Positions 7,757 to 17,324 of a stretch of 64,000 bases of DNA are shown piece by piece. The stretch comes from CAMQVM01 sp044433365 (GTDB taxonomy: Bacteria > Bacteroidota > Bacteroidia > Bacteroidales > Rikenellaceae), in NCBI GenBank assembly GCA_044433365.1, contig JAWXTR010000002.1, positions 13,787 to 77,786 on the forward strand, given 5' to 3'. The position numbers and the translations under genes are program-made. Every line of letters begins with the position of its first letter. Within the stretch, counting starts at the first letter, position 1. The notes beneath the pieces were generated by a model. That model made no database searches. It saw only the letters and a program-made list of their open reading frames with translations, and was not told where the DNA came from.

Positions 7757-9040
7757 TTATTTCGCATTACCCTTACGTTTCTCTTTTAGTGAGCCAAGTC
7801 CTTGACTATAATACGCCTCTGGCTCTAAGAAGATAGTTGTCTGTTTGAAGATAGTTTCGTCACACTCTTGGCTTAAATCGCAGTCAAAACGTGCAATTTC
7901 GGAGTGTGTACCCTCGGCACCGCCATTTTTAACATTTGTAAAGTGGCACGTGCCCCACTCACCACCAATTGCATTTTTGCTATCGGTAAAGGTGTCGGGA
8001 GTGTATAGTCCAGCAGCTGTAGGAGCTAGAGAAACGACACATTGAGGGTGGAAATTAATACCATCTTCTGAGAATTGGATAGTCTCACGCTCATTGCCAT
8101 CTCTAATTGCAAGAGTTGCAACACCATTTTTATATGGCCAGTAGGTAGTCTCATGACCTGTATTCATTACAGGATTAACCTTACATTTTTCGAATGGACC
8201 AGCTGGATCTTCTGCAATTGCAACACCATGACAAACAGCATATTTATCTCTTAAATCAGGCCATTTGTTGAATGCCGATTTAAAGTAAAGATATATTTTG
8301 CCATTAAATACAATTGGATGAGGATCTTGCGTTTGGTCTTTATCCCACTCTCCCTCTTTTCCAAAAGGTATAATCTGCTGTTGAGTATAAGTCCAAGGAC
8401 CGTTTGGAGAGTCGGCGTGTGCCATAGATATTGGACACCAGTCGCCACGCAAACCACTAGGTTCGTTAAATATTTGGAAATAAAGGTAGTAGCGACCTTT
8501 CCATACCAAAATATCGGGAGTTGCAAGCGAACGCCAACCAAATTGAGGCTTTGGAGGTCGAGCAACAGCACAACCTTGCTCTTTCCAAGTAAAACCATCA
8601 TCGCTTGTAGCATACCAAATATCGCATAAATCCCAGTCTGTAGATGGAATTTCGTCGGTTACCTCAGCTGCACGATTTGCGCCAATTGGGCGATATTTTG
8701 TGTCACGTTTGGTGTACCACATATAATATTTACCATCTACCAGAATAGGACGTGATGGGTCACGACGAGTAATTAATCCTTCGTCGCCATAATCAAATCC
8801 TTCGATTTTGGTATATTTAAAAGTTGTGTAAAATTCGTTGTCTTGAACACGAGGAGTAGGATAGTTGTCGAACATTCGCTCTGTAGCTGCACTTAGCGCA
8901 TAATCAGGCTTTTCAGTAGGCATTTTATGAGGAAATACTCCATATTTTACCTCTTTTGATTGCTCACTAGGAGCACACGAAAATAGTGCCGTAGCAAGAA
9001 ATGCTACAGCCGAAAATTTAAAAAATTGAATCTTTTTCAT
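7757..9040 (-). CDS. Glycoside hydrolase family 117-like lipoprotein (anhydro-galactosidase type)
   Basis: A lipoprotein signal (FLATALFSC, Cys ~22) is followed by a five-bladed-propeller-type hydrolase with NEFYTTFKYTKIEGFDY, TRRDPSRPI, KYYMWYTKR and PDTFTDSKN. These are typical of GH117 exo-enzymes that remove 3,6-anhydro-L-galactose from neoagaro-oligosaccharides. The 427-aa length fits the family. It would act at the cell envelope. It diverges from the ftcD-DUF1080-ThuA-sulfatase cluster and has a TATCTTTG promoter element (9117-9110). The family call is by recollection of conserved blocks. GH43-like relatives are the main alternative, and the exact substrate is not proven. Confidence 0.8.
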   Translation of the reverse strand: MKKIQFFKFSAVAFLATALFSCAPSEQSKEVKYGVFPHKMPTEKPDYALSAATERMFDNYPTPRVQDNEFYTTFKYTKIEGFDYGDEGLITRRDPSRPILVDGKYYMWYTKRDTKYRPIGANRAAEVTDEIPSTDWDLCDIWYATSDDGFTWKEQGCAVARPPKPQFGWRSLATPDILVWKGRYYLYFQIFNEPSGLRGDWCPISMAHADSPNGPWTYTQQQIIPFGKEGEWDKDQTQDPHPIVFNGKIYLYFKSAFNKWPDLRDKYAVCHGVAIAEDPAGPFEKCKVNPVMNTGHETTYWPYKNGVATLAIRDGNERETIQFSEDGINFHPQCVVSLAPTAAGLYTPDTFTDSKNAIGGEWGTCHFTNVKNGGAEGTHSEIARFDCDLSQECDETIFKQTTIFLEPEAYYSQGLGSLKEKRKGNAK

Positions 9041-9109
9041 ATATGTACGTTAAAATTAATAATCAATTCAACCTCTCCCGCTTAATTGATATTTTTAACA
9101 GTACAACCA

Positions 9110-9117
9110 CAAAGATA
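9110..9117 (-). promoter_or_regulatory. -7 promoter element for the GH117 gene (TATCTTTG on minus)
   Basis: On the minus strand, bases 9117 to 9110 read TATCTTTG, 70 bases before the GH117 ATG. The -33 region (around 9137-9140) is only ATTT, so this is a half-supported promoter. Confidence 0.5.
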
Positions 9118-9279
9118 TATATATATTTTAAATTATAAATAATAAAAATTAAATTTTTAAGAAAATACCATTTTTACATATATTTTTACTATATTCGCAT
9201 AGGAAAAAGAGCCTATTTGTTATTGTAAACCAATGATTTCCTTATAGGGAGGTCTGATCGTAATAAATCATACTAATAT

Positions 9280-10278
9280 ATGAATGAAAAATTAATAGAA
9301 GCGATACCAAACTTTAGTGAGGGGCAGAACTTAGCTACCATCGAGTATATCTGCAGCTCTATAGAGTCGGTTGAGGGTGCAAAAGTATTAAATTGCGACA
9401 TAGGAAAGGATGCAAATCGCACTGTAATAACTTTTGTAGCAACAGTTAGCTCTATCGAGCAGGCTGCATTTAATGCTATAAAAGCTGCAGCCGAAAAAAT
9501 CGATATGCGCCAGCAGGTGGGAGAGCATCCACGTATAGGAGCAACAGATGTTATGCCATTTGTTCCTTTAAAGGGTGTTACAATCGAGGAGTGTATTGAT
9601 GCAGCTAGAGCTGTAGGCAAAAGAGTGGCACAGGAGCTAAAAATACCGATATATTGCTATGAAAAAGCTGCTTTTGCAGAGCATAAACAAAATCTTGCAA
9701 TGTGTAGAAAGGGTGAGTATGAGGGAATTGAACAAAAATTTCAAAACCCTTTGTGGTATCCCGATTTTGGCGAACCTATTTATAATGAATATGTAGCAAA
9801 AAGTGGTGTTACGGTTATTGGAGCTAGAAATTTTCTGTTAGCAGTAAATTTTAATCTTAATTGTAAAGATGTTGAAATTGCCGATAAAATTGCCAAAACA
9901 GTGCGTTATAGTGGTTGTAAAATAGAAGGAGAGAGAGTACACGGCACACTAAAAGGAGCTAAGGCTATAGGTTGGTATATGGAGCAGTATGGATTTTCGC
10001 AAGTTTCGATGAATATTGTAGATATGGAGCTAACTCCGCTACATATAGCGTTTGAAGAGGTAAAAAGAGTTGCTAAGCTATGTGGCGTGGAGGTTACAGG
10101 CACCGAAATTATTGGAATGTTACCCGAAAATGTAATTTGGCAGGCGGCAGAGTTTTATGCTCCAGACAATACTTTTTCGTCAATCGAAAAGTGTGAGTTT
10201 GTTGCCGAAAAGATGAATTTTTCACAAATTCAGCAGTTTGACGCAATCAAAAAAATAATATATTTTTCTAATTTATAA
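9280..10278 (+). CDS. ftcD: Glutamate formimidoyltransferase
   Basis: The 332-aa protein starts IEAIPNFSEG and contains GKDANRTVITFV, EHPRIGATDVMPFVP and VIGARNFLLAVNFNL, all diagnostic of the formiminotransferase domain of histidine degradation (N-formimino-glutamate plus tetrahydrofolate). There is no fused cyclodeaminase domain, as is common in Bacteroidetes. No other hut genes are in the window. Instead it is the first gene of a tight plus-strand run with DUF1080 (9-bp gap), ThuA and a sulfatase, an unusual partner set. The assignment itself is firm. Confidence 0.9.
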   Translation: MNEKLIEAIPNFSEGQNLATIEYICSSIESVEGAKVLNCDIGKDANRTVITFVATVSSIEQAAFNAIKAAAEKIDMRQQVGEHPRIGATDVMPFVPLKGVTIEECIDAARAVGKRVAQELKIPIYCYEKAAFAEHKQNLAMCRKGEYEGIEQKFQNPLWYPDFGEPIYNEYVAKSGVTVIGARNFLLAVNFNLNCKDVEIADKIAKTVRYSGCKIEGERVHGTLKGAKAIGWYMEQYGFSQVSMNIVDMELTPLHIAFEEVKRVAKLCGVEVTGTEIIGMLPENVIWQAAEFYAPDNTFSSIEKCEFVAEKMNFSQIQQFDAIKKIIYFSNL

Positions 10279-10287
10279 TTTTATAAT

Positions 10288-11064
10288 ATGAATGTGAATA
10301 GAGGTTTGAAAACTTTAATAATTTTTACGTTTTTTTCTGTAAATTTTGCTTTTGCGCAGCAGAAGGAGTATCCCATAGCTCCAAAAATGAGTGCAGAGAT
10401 GACAGAGGTGTGGCTACCTCAACCTGAAATTGTGACTACCGACGATTTTGACAACAAAATGGTAAAAGCACCATCAGATGCCATAATTCTATATGACGGA
10501 ACTTCCACTAATGAGTGGAAAAAAGCAAAAAAAGATGAGAAAATAGAGTGGATTTCAGAGGATGGAGTGCTAACTATTTTGCCTAAATCGGGAAGTATCA
10601 AGACGCTTAGAGAGTTTGGTGATTGTCAGCTTCATATAGAATGGAGTGTACCTGAAGATACTCAAGGAGAGGGCCAAGATAGAGGAAATAGTGGCGTTTT
10701 GATGCAAGAGAGATACGAAATTCAAATCCTCGATAACTACAACAACGAAACCTACGCAAACGGACAAGCAGGCTCAATCTACAAACAGACCGCTCCGCTG
10801 GTAAATGCAATGCAAAAACCTGGGAAATGGAATGTATATGATATAATTTACACCGCACCTATATTTAAGGATGGCAAAATGGTAGTAAACCCCAATGTTA
10901 CCGTTATACACAATGGCGTAGTGATTCAAAACAACACCGATATATTAGGGACAACCCAGTATATTGGATTACCACAGATAGAAGAACATGGTAGAGCATC
11001 TATTTTGCTTCAAGATCATAGAAATCCTGTTATGTTTAGAAATATTTGGATTAGAGAGCTTTAG
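10288..11064 (+). CDS. DUF1080 / 3-keto-disaccharide hydrolase domain protein, secreted
   Basis: A signal peptide (TLIIFTFFSVNFAFAQ) precedes a DUF1080 lectin-like jelly-roll domain. The visible family marks are ILYDGTSTNEWKK near the domain start, DCQLHIEW, RGNSGVLMQERYEIQILD and the terminal FRNIWIREL. Some family members hydrolyse 3-keto-glycosides, and many are found beside ThuA proteins, as here. It begins 9 bases after ftcD, so co-transcription is likely. It should be periplasmic. The activity on a specific sugar is inferred only. Confidence 0.88.
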   Translation: MNVNRGLKTLIIFTFFSVNFAFAQQKEYPIAPKMSAEMTEVWLPQPEIVTTDDFDNKMVKAPSDAIILYDGTSTNEWKKAKKDEKIEWISEDGVLTILPKSGSIKTLREFGDCQLHIEWSVPEDTQGEGQDRGNSGVLMQERYEIQILDNYNNETYANGQAGSIYKQTAPLVNAMQKPGKWNVYDIIYTAPIFKDGKMVVNPNVTVIHNGVVIQNNTDILGTTQYIGLPQIEEHGRASILLQDHRNPVMFRNIWIREL

Positions 11065-11104
11065 AACTCCCCTTTAATTAATGGCAATAAATTTTTACAA
11101 TATT

Positions 11105-11950
11105 ATGAAAAAAATTTTACTACTAATTTTAACATTTGCAATCTCAATTTCAGCTTCACTAGCAGCCAAGCCTATTAAAGCGATGATTATCACAGGACAA
11201 AACAACCACTATTGGAAAGTAAGTAGCAAGGCTATTAGCAATCTACTTACCGAAGATGGATATGAGGTAGAGATTGCCACTTCGCCAAAAGCTGGCGAAG
11301 ATATGAGTAATTTTTGCCCCGATTTTAAGGGTTACAAACTTGTTGTTGTCGACTATTTTGGCGATAGTTGGTGTGATAAGTTGAAAACAGAGTTTATAAA
11401 GTATGTTAAATCGGGCAAAGGTGTCGTTATCTACCACGCTGCAAACAATGCCTTTAGCGATTGGGACGAATACGAAAGCGTTATTGCTCTAGGAGGTTGG
11501 GGTGATAGAGGAAAAGAGAGTAAAGGGTACTACACTGAGTGGAAAAATGGCAAATTAGAGAAGTACGAAGCATCTGATAGAGTTGGTCACCACGGTGCAC
11601 GCCACGACTACACTTTAAAATGTCGAAATTTATCGCACCCTGCTGTAGATAAAACTCTTAAAGCTGGGATTTTGCAACCATCCGACGAGCTTTACGACTC
11701 AATGAAAGGGAAAGCAAACATTAAAGATGTGTTATACACCGCCTACTCCGACCCTAAAAAGGGTGGTACAGGAAAAGAAGAGGTTTTGATTTTTACCGTA
11801 GATTTTGGACGAGCAAAAATATTTCATACTATGATAGGGCACGCAATGGCTACTATTGAGCAGTCGCCTGCACTAAATTCCGAAACATTTAAAAAAACAT
11901 TTTTAGCTGGAGCAGCTTGGGCTTCTGGAAAAAATAGAGGAAACTTCTAA
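11105..11950 (+). CDS. ThuA-domain protein, secreted
   Basis: The class-I glutamine-amidotransferase-like ThuA fold is visible from AMIITGQNNHYW through GKGVVIYHAANNAF and GGWGDRG to AKIFHTMIGHA. An N-terminal signal peptide (KILLLILTFAISISASLAA) sends it to the periplasm. The frame is open back to 11081, but the ATG at 11105 is chosen because the signal peptide begins there. ThuA proteins are linked to disaccharide (trehalose-type, 3-keto sugar) metabolism and commonly pair with DUF1080, which precedes it by 40 bases. The reaction is not established. Confidence 0.87.
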   Translation: MKKILLLILTFAISISASLAAKPIKAMIITGQNNHYWKVSSKAISNLLTEDGYEVEIATSPKAGEDMSNFCPDFKGYKLVVVDYFGDSWCDKLKTEFIKYVKSGKGVVIYHAANNAFSDWDEYESVIALGGWGDRGKESKGYYTEWKNGKLEKYEASDRVGHHGARHDYTLKCRNLSHPAVDKTLKAGILQPSDELYDSMKGKANIKDVLYTAYSDPKKGGTGKEEVLIFTVDFGRAKIFHTMIGHAMATIEQSPALNSETFKKTFLAGAAWASGKNRGNF

Positions 11951-11971
11951 AACTTCTGAAAATTTAAGATT

Positions 11972-13498
11972 ATGATACAGATATCAAAACCACTTGTTTT
12001 AACCGCAACCACTTCGCTACTGACAATTGCTGCATCGGCTGCTGAGCGACCAAATATAATCATATTTTTAGTAGATGATATGGGTGTGATGGACACCTCT
12101 CTACCATTTATTACCGATAGTGATGGCAATGTTGTACGTGAGCCACTCAACGACTGGTATCGCACCCCAAATATGGAACGACTAGCAGATAGAGGGGTAA
12201 GATTTTCAACTTTTTTTGCTCAAAGCGTTAGTTCACCCACTCGTGCATCAATTATTACAGGACAAAATAGCACTCGACATGGTGTAACACAGTGGATTAA
12301 TAGCTCTGAAAACAATCGTGGAGATTATGGCCCTACTAATTGGAATTGGACAGGAATAAAGCAAGATTGCCCAACTCTTCCAAAAATGTTGAAAGATAGT
12401 GGCTACAAAACAATCCATATTGGTAAAGCACACTTTGGCGCAGAGGGTTCGGAGGGAGAGTTTCCTCAAAATTTGGGCTTTGATGTAAATATCGCTGGTG
12501 GTGGTATGGGTAGCCCTGGTAGCTATTTGGGATTAAACGATTTTGGGGCTAAAAAAGGTAAAAACAATGCTGTTCCCGATTTAGAGCAGTATCACGGTAC
12601 AGATATTTTCCTTACCGAAGCTCTTACTCTCGAAGCCAAGAAAGAGATTGAAAAAGCATCGAAAGAGGAGGAGCCATTTTTCTTATATATGGCGCACTAT
12701 GCTGTTCATGCGCCTTTTGAAGATGATAAACGATTTATCGACAACTACGATGAATCGAAATTTGGCAAGAAAGCTGCCTCATTTGCTGCTTTGATAGAGG
12801 GAATGGATAAATCGCTTGGTGATATTATGGATTGTCTTGAAAATCTTGAAATTGCTGAAAATACTCTAATACTCTTTGTTGGTGATAACGGTTCGGATGC
12901 CTATGTTGGCGATTTTAAAGGTCACTATAGCTCAGCACCTCTTCGTGGAAAGAAAGGAACGGAGTATGAGGGGGGTGTTAGAGTGCCATTTATTGCAAGT
13001 TGGGCAAAAAGAGATGAAACCTCGAAAGTACAAAGAGCTTTACCAATCAAAGAAAATGGCGTACAACTTCAGTTTGGCAGTGTAATGGATTTATATCCTA
13101 CAATTCTAAATATGGCAGGAGCTAAATTCCCCGAAAATCATGTTTTGGATGGGTACGACCTAGCTAAGCAGCTTAAAGGGGAGAAAAATGAGCAACGTAG
13201 CGACAAATTAATTATGCACTTTCCTCACGACCATCGTGGCGACTACTACACCTCTTATCGCAGTGGAAATTGGAAATTAATATATCGTTACAATCCAGAA
13301 ATGCCAACAAATCCTCAATATGAGCTGTATAACCTAGAGATAGACCCTTTTGAAAATGATAATGTGGCAACTACTGAGATGAAAAAAACTGCTGCAATGA
13401 TAAAAGAGATGGCTGAGCAACTCGAAAAGGAGAATGCCCTTTACCCTGAGGATAAGAATCATCGACCTATTAAGCCTATTCTTTTATTCAATTCGTAA
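11972..13498 (+). CDS. S1-family sulfatase, Ser-type active site
   Basis: The 508-aa secreted protein has the sulfatase start RPNIIIFLVDDMG (metal-binding Asp pair). Its modification motif is S-S-P-T-R-A-S, with Ser ~87 in the place that becomes formylglycine, followed by TGQNSTRHG. It also has GKAHFG, FVGDNGSDA (metal ligands), and GTEYEGGVRVPFI. Using Ser rather than Cys implies maturation by a radical-SAM anSME enzyme, which is not in the window. It probably removes sulfate from a polysaccharide in the periplasm, consistent with the adjacent GH117 gene. It is the last gene of the ftcD-DUF1080-ThuA cluster. The sugar and the sulfate position are unknown. Confidence 0.9.
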   Translation: MIQISKPLVLTATTSLLTIAASAAERPNIIIFLVDDMGVMDTSLPFITDSDGNVVREPLNDWYRTPNMERLADRGVRFSTFFAQSVSSPTRASIITGQNSTRHGVTQWINSSENNRGDYGPTNWNWTGIKQDCPTLPKMLKDSGYKTIHIGKAHFGAEGSEGEFPQNLGFDVNIAGGGMGSPGSYLGLNDFGAKKGKNNAVPDLEQYHGTDIFLTEALTLEAKKEIEKASKEEEPFFLYMAHYAVHAPFEDDKRFIDNYDESKFGKKAASFAALIEGMDKSLGDIMDCLENLEIAENTLILFVGDNGSDAYVGDFKGHYSSAPLRGKKGTEYEGGVRVPFIASWAKRDETSKVQRALPIKENGVQLQFGSVMDLYPTILNMAGAKFPENHVLDGYDLAKQLKGEKNEQRSDKLIMHFPHDHRGDYYTSYRSGNWKLIYRYNPEMPTNPQYELYNLEIDPFENDNVATTEMKKTAAMIKEMAEQLEKENALYPEDKNHRPIKPILLFNS

Positions 13499-13557
13499 TG
13501 TGTAATTCGTAATGCGTAATTATGTGAATCAGGACAATTATTTATAAAATGTTTTCT

Positions 13558-13719
13558 GTAGAGACGTTGGGTCCAACGTCTCTAACCGCACAACGGTTAC
13601 CGAACACAGGTAGAGACGTAGCCCTGCTACGTCTGAAAACAACATCCCGATTTTTTTGAAAACCCTTTCTTTAAAACATAATCGATTTGTGTTACAGACG
13701 TTGGACCCAACGTCTCTAC
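13558..13719. repeat. Three dispersed palindromes (13558-13584, 13610-13634, 13696-13719)
   Basis: These share the frame AGACG...CGTCT but differ in the centre. The first reads ACGTTGGGTCCAACGT, the second ACGTAGCCCTGCTACGT and the third ACGTTGGACCCAACGT. Each end carries GTAGAG or CTCTAC. They lie downstream of the sulfatase in a stretch without genes. Confidence 0.75.
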
Positions 13720-13783
13720 TGAGCATTGTAAATAAGCTTACCTTTAAAATTAACACAAACCTTTAATAGCAGCCCCTTCGCCT

Positions 13784-13934
13784 CTGCTTTTAGCGTAAAA
13801 AAGTTTTGTGAAAATTGCGTTAAGAAGATTGATTGTTTGAACTCCTCCTATGCTAAGAGCGTAGCAACAAACTACTTTCATGTGAGTTATCAATTTTTAG
13901 CAATTTTCACAAAACTTTAGCGTTAAAAAAGCAG
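13784..13934. repeat. Foldback sequence with ~40-bp imperfect inverted arms
   Basis: The left arm (13784-13824) and right arm (13891-13934) are inverted copies sharing GTTTTGTGAAAATTGC and CTGCTTTT with small indels. The loop is about 65 bases. It could be another miniature transposable element or an RNA hairpin between convergent genes (sulfatase and nadE). A second copy was not seen in the window. Confidence 0.55.
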
Positions 13935-14018
13935 TCAGCGAAAGATTTTTTTGTTTCTTTTTTATAAAAAAAAGAAAGTCCGAAGTTAATACAATTCATA
14001 ATTCATAATTATGCTGAA

Positions 14019-15947
14019 TTATGAATTATGAATTAAACCATCCAACCATTCCCCAACACTACCATCACTAGGCATACGCCAATCCCCACGAGGTGAAAGC
14101 GATACACTTCCCACCTTTGGTCCATCAGGCATTGCCGAACGTTTAAACTGCTGAGAGAAGAAACGTCGTATAAAGATAATCAACCATTTGCGAATAGTAT
14201 CGCTATCGTATATAGATTCAAATGCTATATGAGCAATCATCTCGATCTTGCTAGGTGAAAATCCATTACGAACAAAATGGTATAGGAAAAAGTCGTGCAA
14301 CTCATAAGGTCCAACCAAATCTTCAGTTTTTTGAGCAATATTTCCCGACTCATCAGCTGGAAGAAGTTCAGGGCTAACAGGAGTGTCGATAACATCTAAC
14401 AGCGTTGTACGCACTCTTTCGTTTGCTTCATGCTGAGCCACCCATCCTACAAGATAGCGAACCAAAGTTTTAGGAACAGAGCTATTAACACCATACATCG
14501 ACATGTGGTCTCCATTATAAGTTGCCCAACCCAATGCTAACTCACTTAAATCACCCGTACCAATTACCATTCCGCCCTCCATATTGGCAATATCCATCAA
14601 TATCTGAGTTCGCTCACGAGCTTGCGAATTTTCATATGACACCGACCTATCATCTGCGCTAAGACCAATATCTAAGAAGTGTTGCTCGCAAGCCTTACGT
14701 ATCGAAATTTCACGAAGCGTAACACCCAGCTCATTAATCATCGTTATTGCATTGTTGTAGGTGCGATCTGTAGTGCCAAAACCGGGCATTGTAACCCCAA
14801 TAATACCTTTTCTATCTAACTCCAAGCTATCAAACGCTTTAACAGCAACCAAAAGCGCAAGAGTAGAGTCTAAACCACCCGAAATACCTATCACAGCACA
14901 CTTACAACCAGTGTGCGAAAGACGCTGAATTAATCCACCACTTTGAATTGAGAAAATCTCTTCGCAGCGTATATCTCTCTTTCTTTCATCTGCTGGAACA
15001 AATGGAGCTTTGTCTATTGTGCGCCTTAATCCGCCTGTTGGGGTGCTATTTATATCTATTTTTGAAATATGCTTAATCCTATTTTGAGTTGAATCTACCC
15101 CAAAAGTAGTTGTTCGGATACGATGGTTACGAAGCAGTTCTATATCTAAATCGGCAATTACGATCTGCTCTTCGAGCGAAAATCGCTTAGCAGAAGCAAT
15201 AATTCGCCCATTTTCTGCAATTAAACCATTACCCCCAAAGAGTAAATCTGTAGAAGACTCTCCTGTACCAGCCGAACAGTATACATATCCAGCTATACAG
15301 CGTGCCGACTGCTGCTCGATAAGTGAGCAAAGATAATCATATTTGCCAACCACCTCGGGCGAAGCCGAAAGATTGAAAAATAGCTCTGCAACAGAGCAAA
15401 GTTGAGACGATGGAGGTGTGGCAACCCATAAATCTTCACAAATCTCAACTCCACACACTACACCCGAAATCTCAAATAACGAACTATTAGTAATAGGGTG
15501 TTGTTTTCCGCATAGTTCAACCGTAGCATCTTCACAAAGGTTCGTAGCCGATGCAAACCATCTACTTTCGTAAAATTCAGAGTAGTTAGGAATATATGTT
15601 TTAGCAACTACAGCGAGCACCTCACCCTTAGCAAACACTACAGCACAATTATATAGAGAGCTACAGAATCTAATAGGCATACCCACAATACCACACACCT
15701 CTACATCACGTAGTCTATCAATCAACTGCTCCAGCTGCTCTTTGGCACTAAGCAGTAGACGACTTTGAAGAAATAAATCGCCACAAGTGTAGCCCGTAAT
15801 CGACAACTCTGGTGTAACAACCACCTCTGTTCCCTGAGCTGCTGCTGTTCGAATAAGCGACTCTATCTGTTTTACATTCTCACCACATGCCCCAATCTTC
15901 ACCTTTGGTATAGCAGTAGCTACCCTAAAAAAATTACTTTTTTGCAT
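14019..15947 (-). CDS. nadE: Glutamine-dependent NAD+ synthetase
   Basis: The 642-aa protein joins an N-terminal nitrilase-type glutaminase to a C-terminal NAD synthetase. The glutaminase triad is visible as VTPELSITGY (Glu), the lysine before YIPNYSEFYE, and VCGVEICEDLW (Cys). The synthetase has the PP-loop ISGGLDSTLAL, then GTGDLSELALGW and SSVPKTLVRYL. It makes NAD+ from deamido-NAD+, ATP and glutamine in the cytoplasm. The length matches the long fused form. It stands alone on the minus strand. A TATGTTTG element (15999-15992) 45 bases before the ATG may be its -7 promoter box. Confidence 0.95.
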   Translation of the reverse strand: MQKSNFFRVATAIPKVKIGACGENVKQIESLIRTAAAQGTEVVVTPELSITGYTCGDLFLQSRLLLSAKEQLEQLIDRLRDVEVCGIVGMPIRFCSSLYNCAVVFAKGEVLAVVAKTYIPNYSEFYESRWFASATNLCEDATVELCGKQHPITNSSLFEISGVVCGVEICEDLWVATPPSSQLCSVAELFFNLSASPEVVGKYDYLCSLIEQQSARCIAGYVYCSAGTGESSTDLLFGGNGLIAENGRIIASAKRFSLEEQIVIADLDIELLRNHRIRTTTFGVDSTQNRIKHISKIDINSTPTGGLRRTIDKAPFVPADERKRDIRCEEIFSIQSGGLIQRLSHTGCKCAVIGISGGLDSTLALLVAVKAFDSLELDRKGIIGVTMPGFGTTDRTYNNAITMINELGVTLREISIRKACEQHFLDIGLSADDRSVSYENSQARERTQILMDIANMEGGMVIGTGDLSELALGWATYNGDHMSMYGVNSSVPKTLVRYLVGWVAQHEANERVRTTLLDVIDTPVSPELLPADESGNIAQKTEDLVGPYELHDFFLYHFVRNGFSPSKIEMIAHIAFESIYDSDTIRKWLIIFIRRFFSQQFKRSAMPDGPKVGSVSLSPRGDWRMPSDGSVGEWLDGLIHNS

Positions 15948-16116
15948 ATTTTTATCAATCTATCTAAAGGATTTCCCTAAAAATTACAATGCAAACATAC
16001 TAAAATATAACGGTTAAATCAAGTTTTTTTATATATACCACAAAAAATAGCGGTGAACTTAAAATAAAACTTTTTGTTTTTAAGTTCACCACTATTAAAC
16101 GAGTGTTAAAACACTA

Positions 16117-16279
16117 AGTAGTGTAAAATAATTATTGGTGTGTTTTTAATAGTGCTATTGGAAATGAGATTTTTTGCTATTGAATTGAAAATATAGTGGT
16201 TCTACATTGAAATTTAATAGTGAAAAATATCGCTCCAAAAGTGCTGTTAAAAATATGGCAATAATTGTTTTACACTACT
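16117..16279. mobile_element. 163-bp TA-element (MITE), copy 2
   Basis: It is nearly identical to the copy in the aldehyde dehydrogenase, flanked by TA at 16115-16116 and 16280-16281. It lies upstream of nadE, 170 bases before the start codon, and 8 bases from an R400 element. It is non-coding with long imperfect inverted halves. Confidence 0.9.
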
Positions 16280-16287
16280 TATTACTA

Positions 16288-16644
16288 ATGCGAATAAAGG
16301 TTTGAAATCTTAAGCTATTAAAACTGTTTCCGCACACAGCAGTAGAGACGTTGGGTCCAACGTCTAAAACCGATCCAAAGCAATCAAAATTGAATTTGCC
16401 AAGTCAAATCCAAACCCAGACGTAGCAGGGCTACGTCTCTACAGCCGAGCCACAAATTGTAATTTTTAACAACAGATTTTGAGAATGAGCTATTTTTCTA
16501 CTTTAATTAGTCAAAAAACAACTATTTTTTGATGCTTTTTTAGAAAAGCACACCCAAAGAATTGACAAAAATCGTTCGCTTTCACTCACGTTTTCGCTCC
16601 GCTCGCAAAAAGCGAAAGAAAGGTTTTCAACCCTTTATTCGCAT
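16288..16644. mobile_element. R400 foldback element, copy 2 (357 bp)
   Basis: It has the same 19-bp end (ATGCGAATAAAGGTTTGAA) and the same internal order as copy 1, including palindromes at 16342-16365 and 16418-16442. The right end abuts the stop codon of the small lipoprotein gene, so it may have replaced that gene's natural 3' flank. Confidence 0.75.
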
Positions 16645-17300
16645 TACGATTCAATATCCATCTTAAAATCCTCAGAAGTTTGAAATTCAATAGAACCTAT
16701 TGTGCAATAATCTAAATCTTCAACTTTCTTATTTAATATATCGGCATTATATTGTGAATTATCACCAAAAAATATTAATTTAAAAGCGGTAAGAGGTTTA
16801 TTAATTACCTCATTTATTTTAGATTTAATTGTGTATGTAAGTTGCGAAAAATCTTCGTTAAATTCTGCTTTAAAATATTCGTTTTCAACACAATTTAAGG
16901 GTAAAAATTTTTCAAAATTCACAGATTTATCGCTATACCAAAAATCACCATCCGGCACATTTACTTTTTCGTTATGATAATTTTCATCATCCGACTCATT
17001 ATAAAACATATATTCTTCACCATCTACATTGTTTCGAGGAATTGGATATGTCAAGAAAACAATAGCACGAATTGGTGTATTATTTTTAGTAATATTAATC
17101 GTTACTACTTTATCCTCTTGAAATGGTGCAGAATAAGTTGTTATTGTTGGAAAATCTTTAATATAATGCATCGGCAGTGGAGATTTAAGATATTGTTCCT
17201 CCTATTTTTGACATGAAGTAAAAGAAAAAATTAATAAGAATAAAATTGATAAAAATGCTTTGGTTTTGTTTAATGCCTGCATAGATTTAATTTTTTTCAT
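16644..17300 (-). pseudogene. Small lipoprotein with in-frame TAG after the lipobox (paralogue of the next gene)
   Basis: From ATG 17300 the frame reads a lipoprotein signal ending FSFTSCQK and then meets TAG at 17204-17202. After it the same frame runs on for 185 codons to the stop at 16644. The part after the TAG is close to the neighbouring lipoprotein (ENEYFKAEFNEDFSQLTYTI and FGDNSQYNA are shared), and the neighbour has Glu-Glu directly after CQK, where this one has the TAG before Glu-Glu. An open frame from an internal Met (17171) exists but would lack the signal peptide. It is most simply a one-base nonsense mutation of a recent duplicate. No known domain was recognised. Confidence 0.75.
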
Positions 17301-17324
17301 AATATTATTTAATTGATACTTAAA

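Noticed and set aside
16644..17171. 175-aa cytoplasmic protein starting at Met 17171
   Set aside because: The same frame upstream of a TAG encodes a full lipoprotein signal matching its paralogue, so the internal Met is not the native start.
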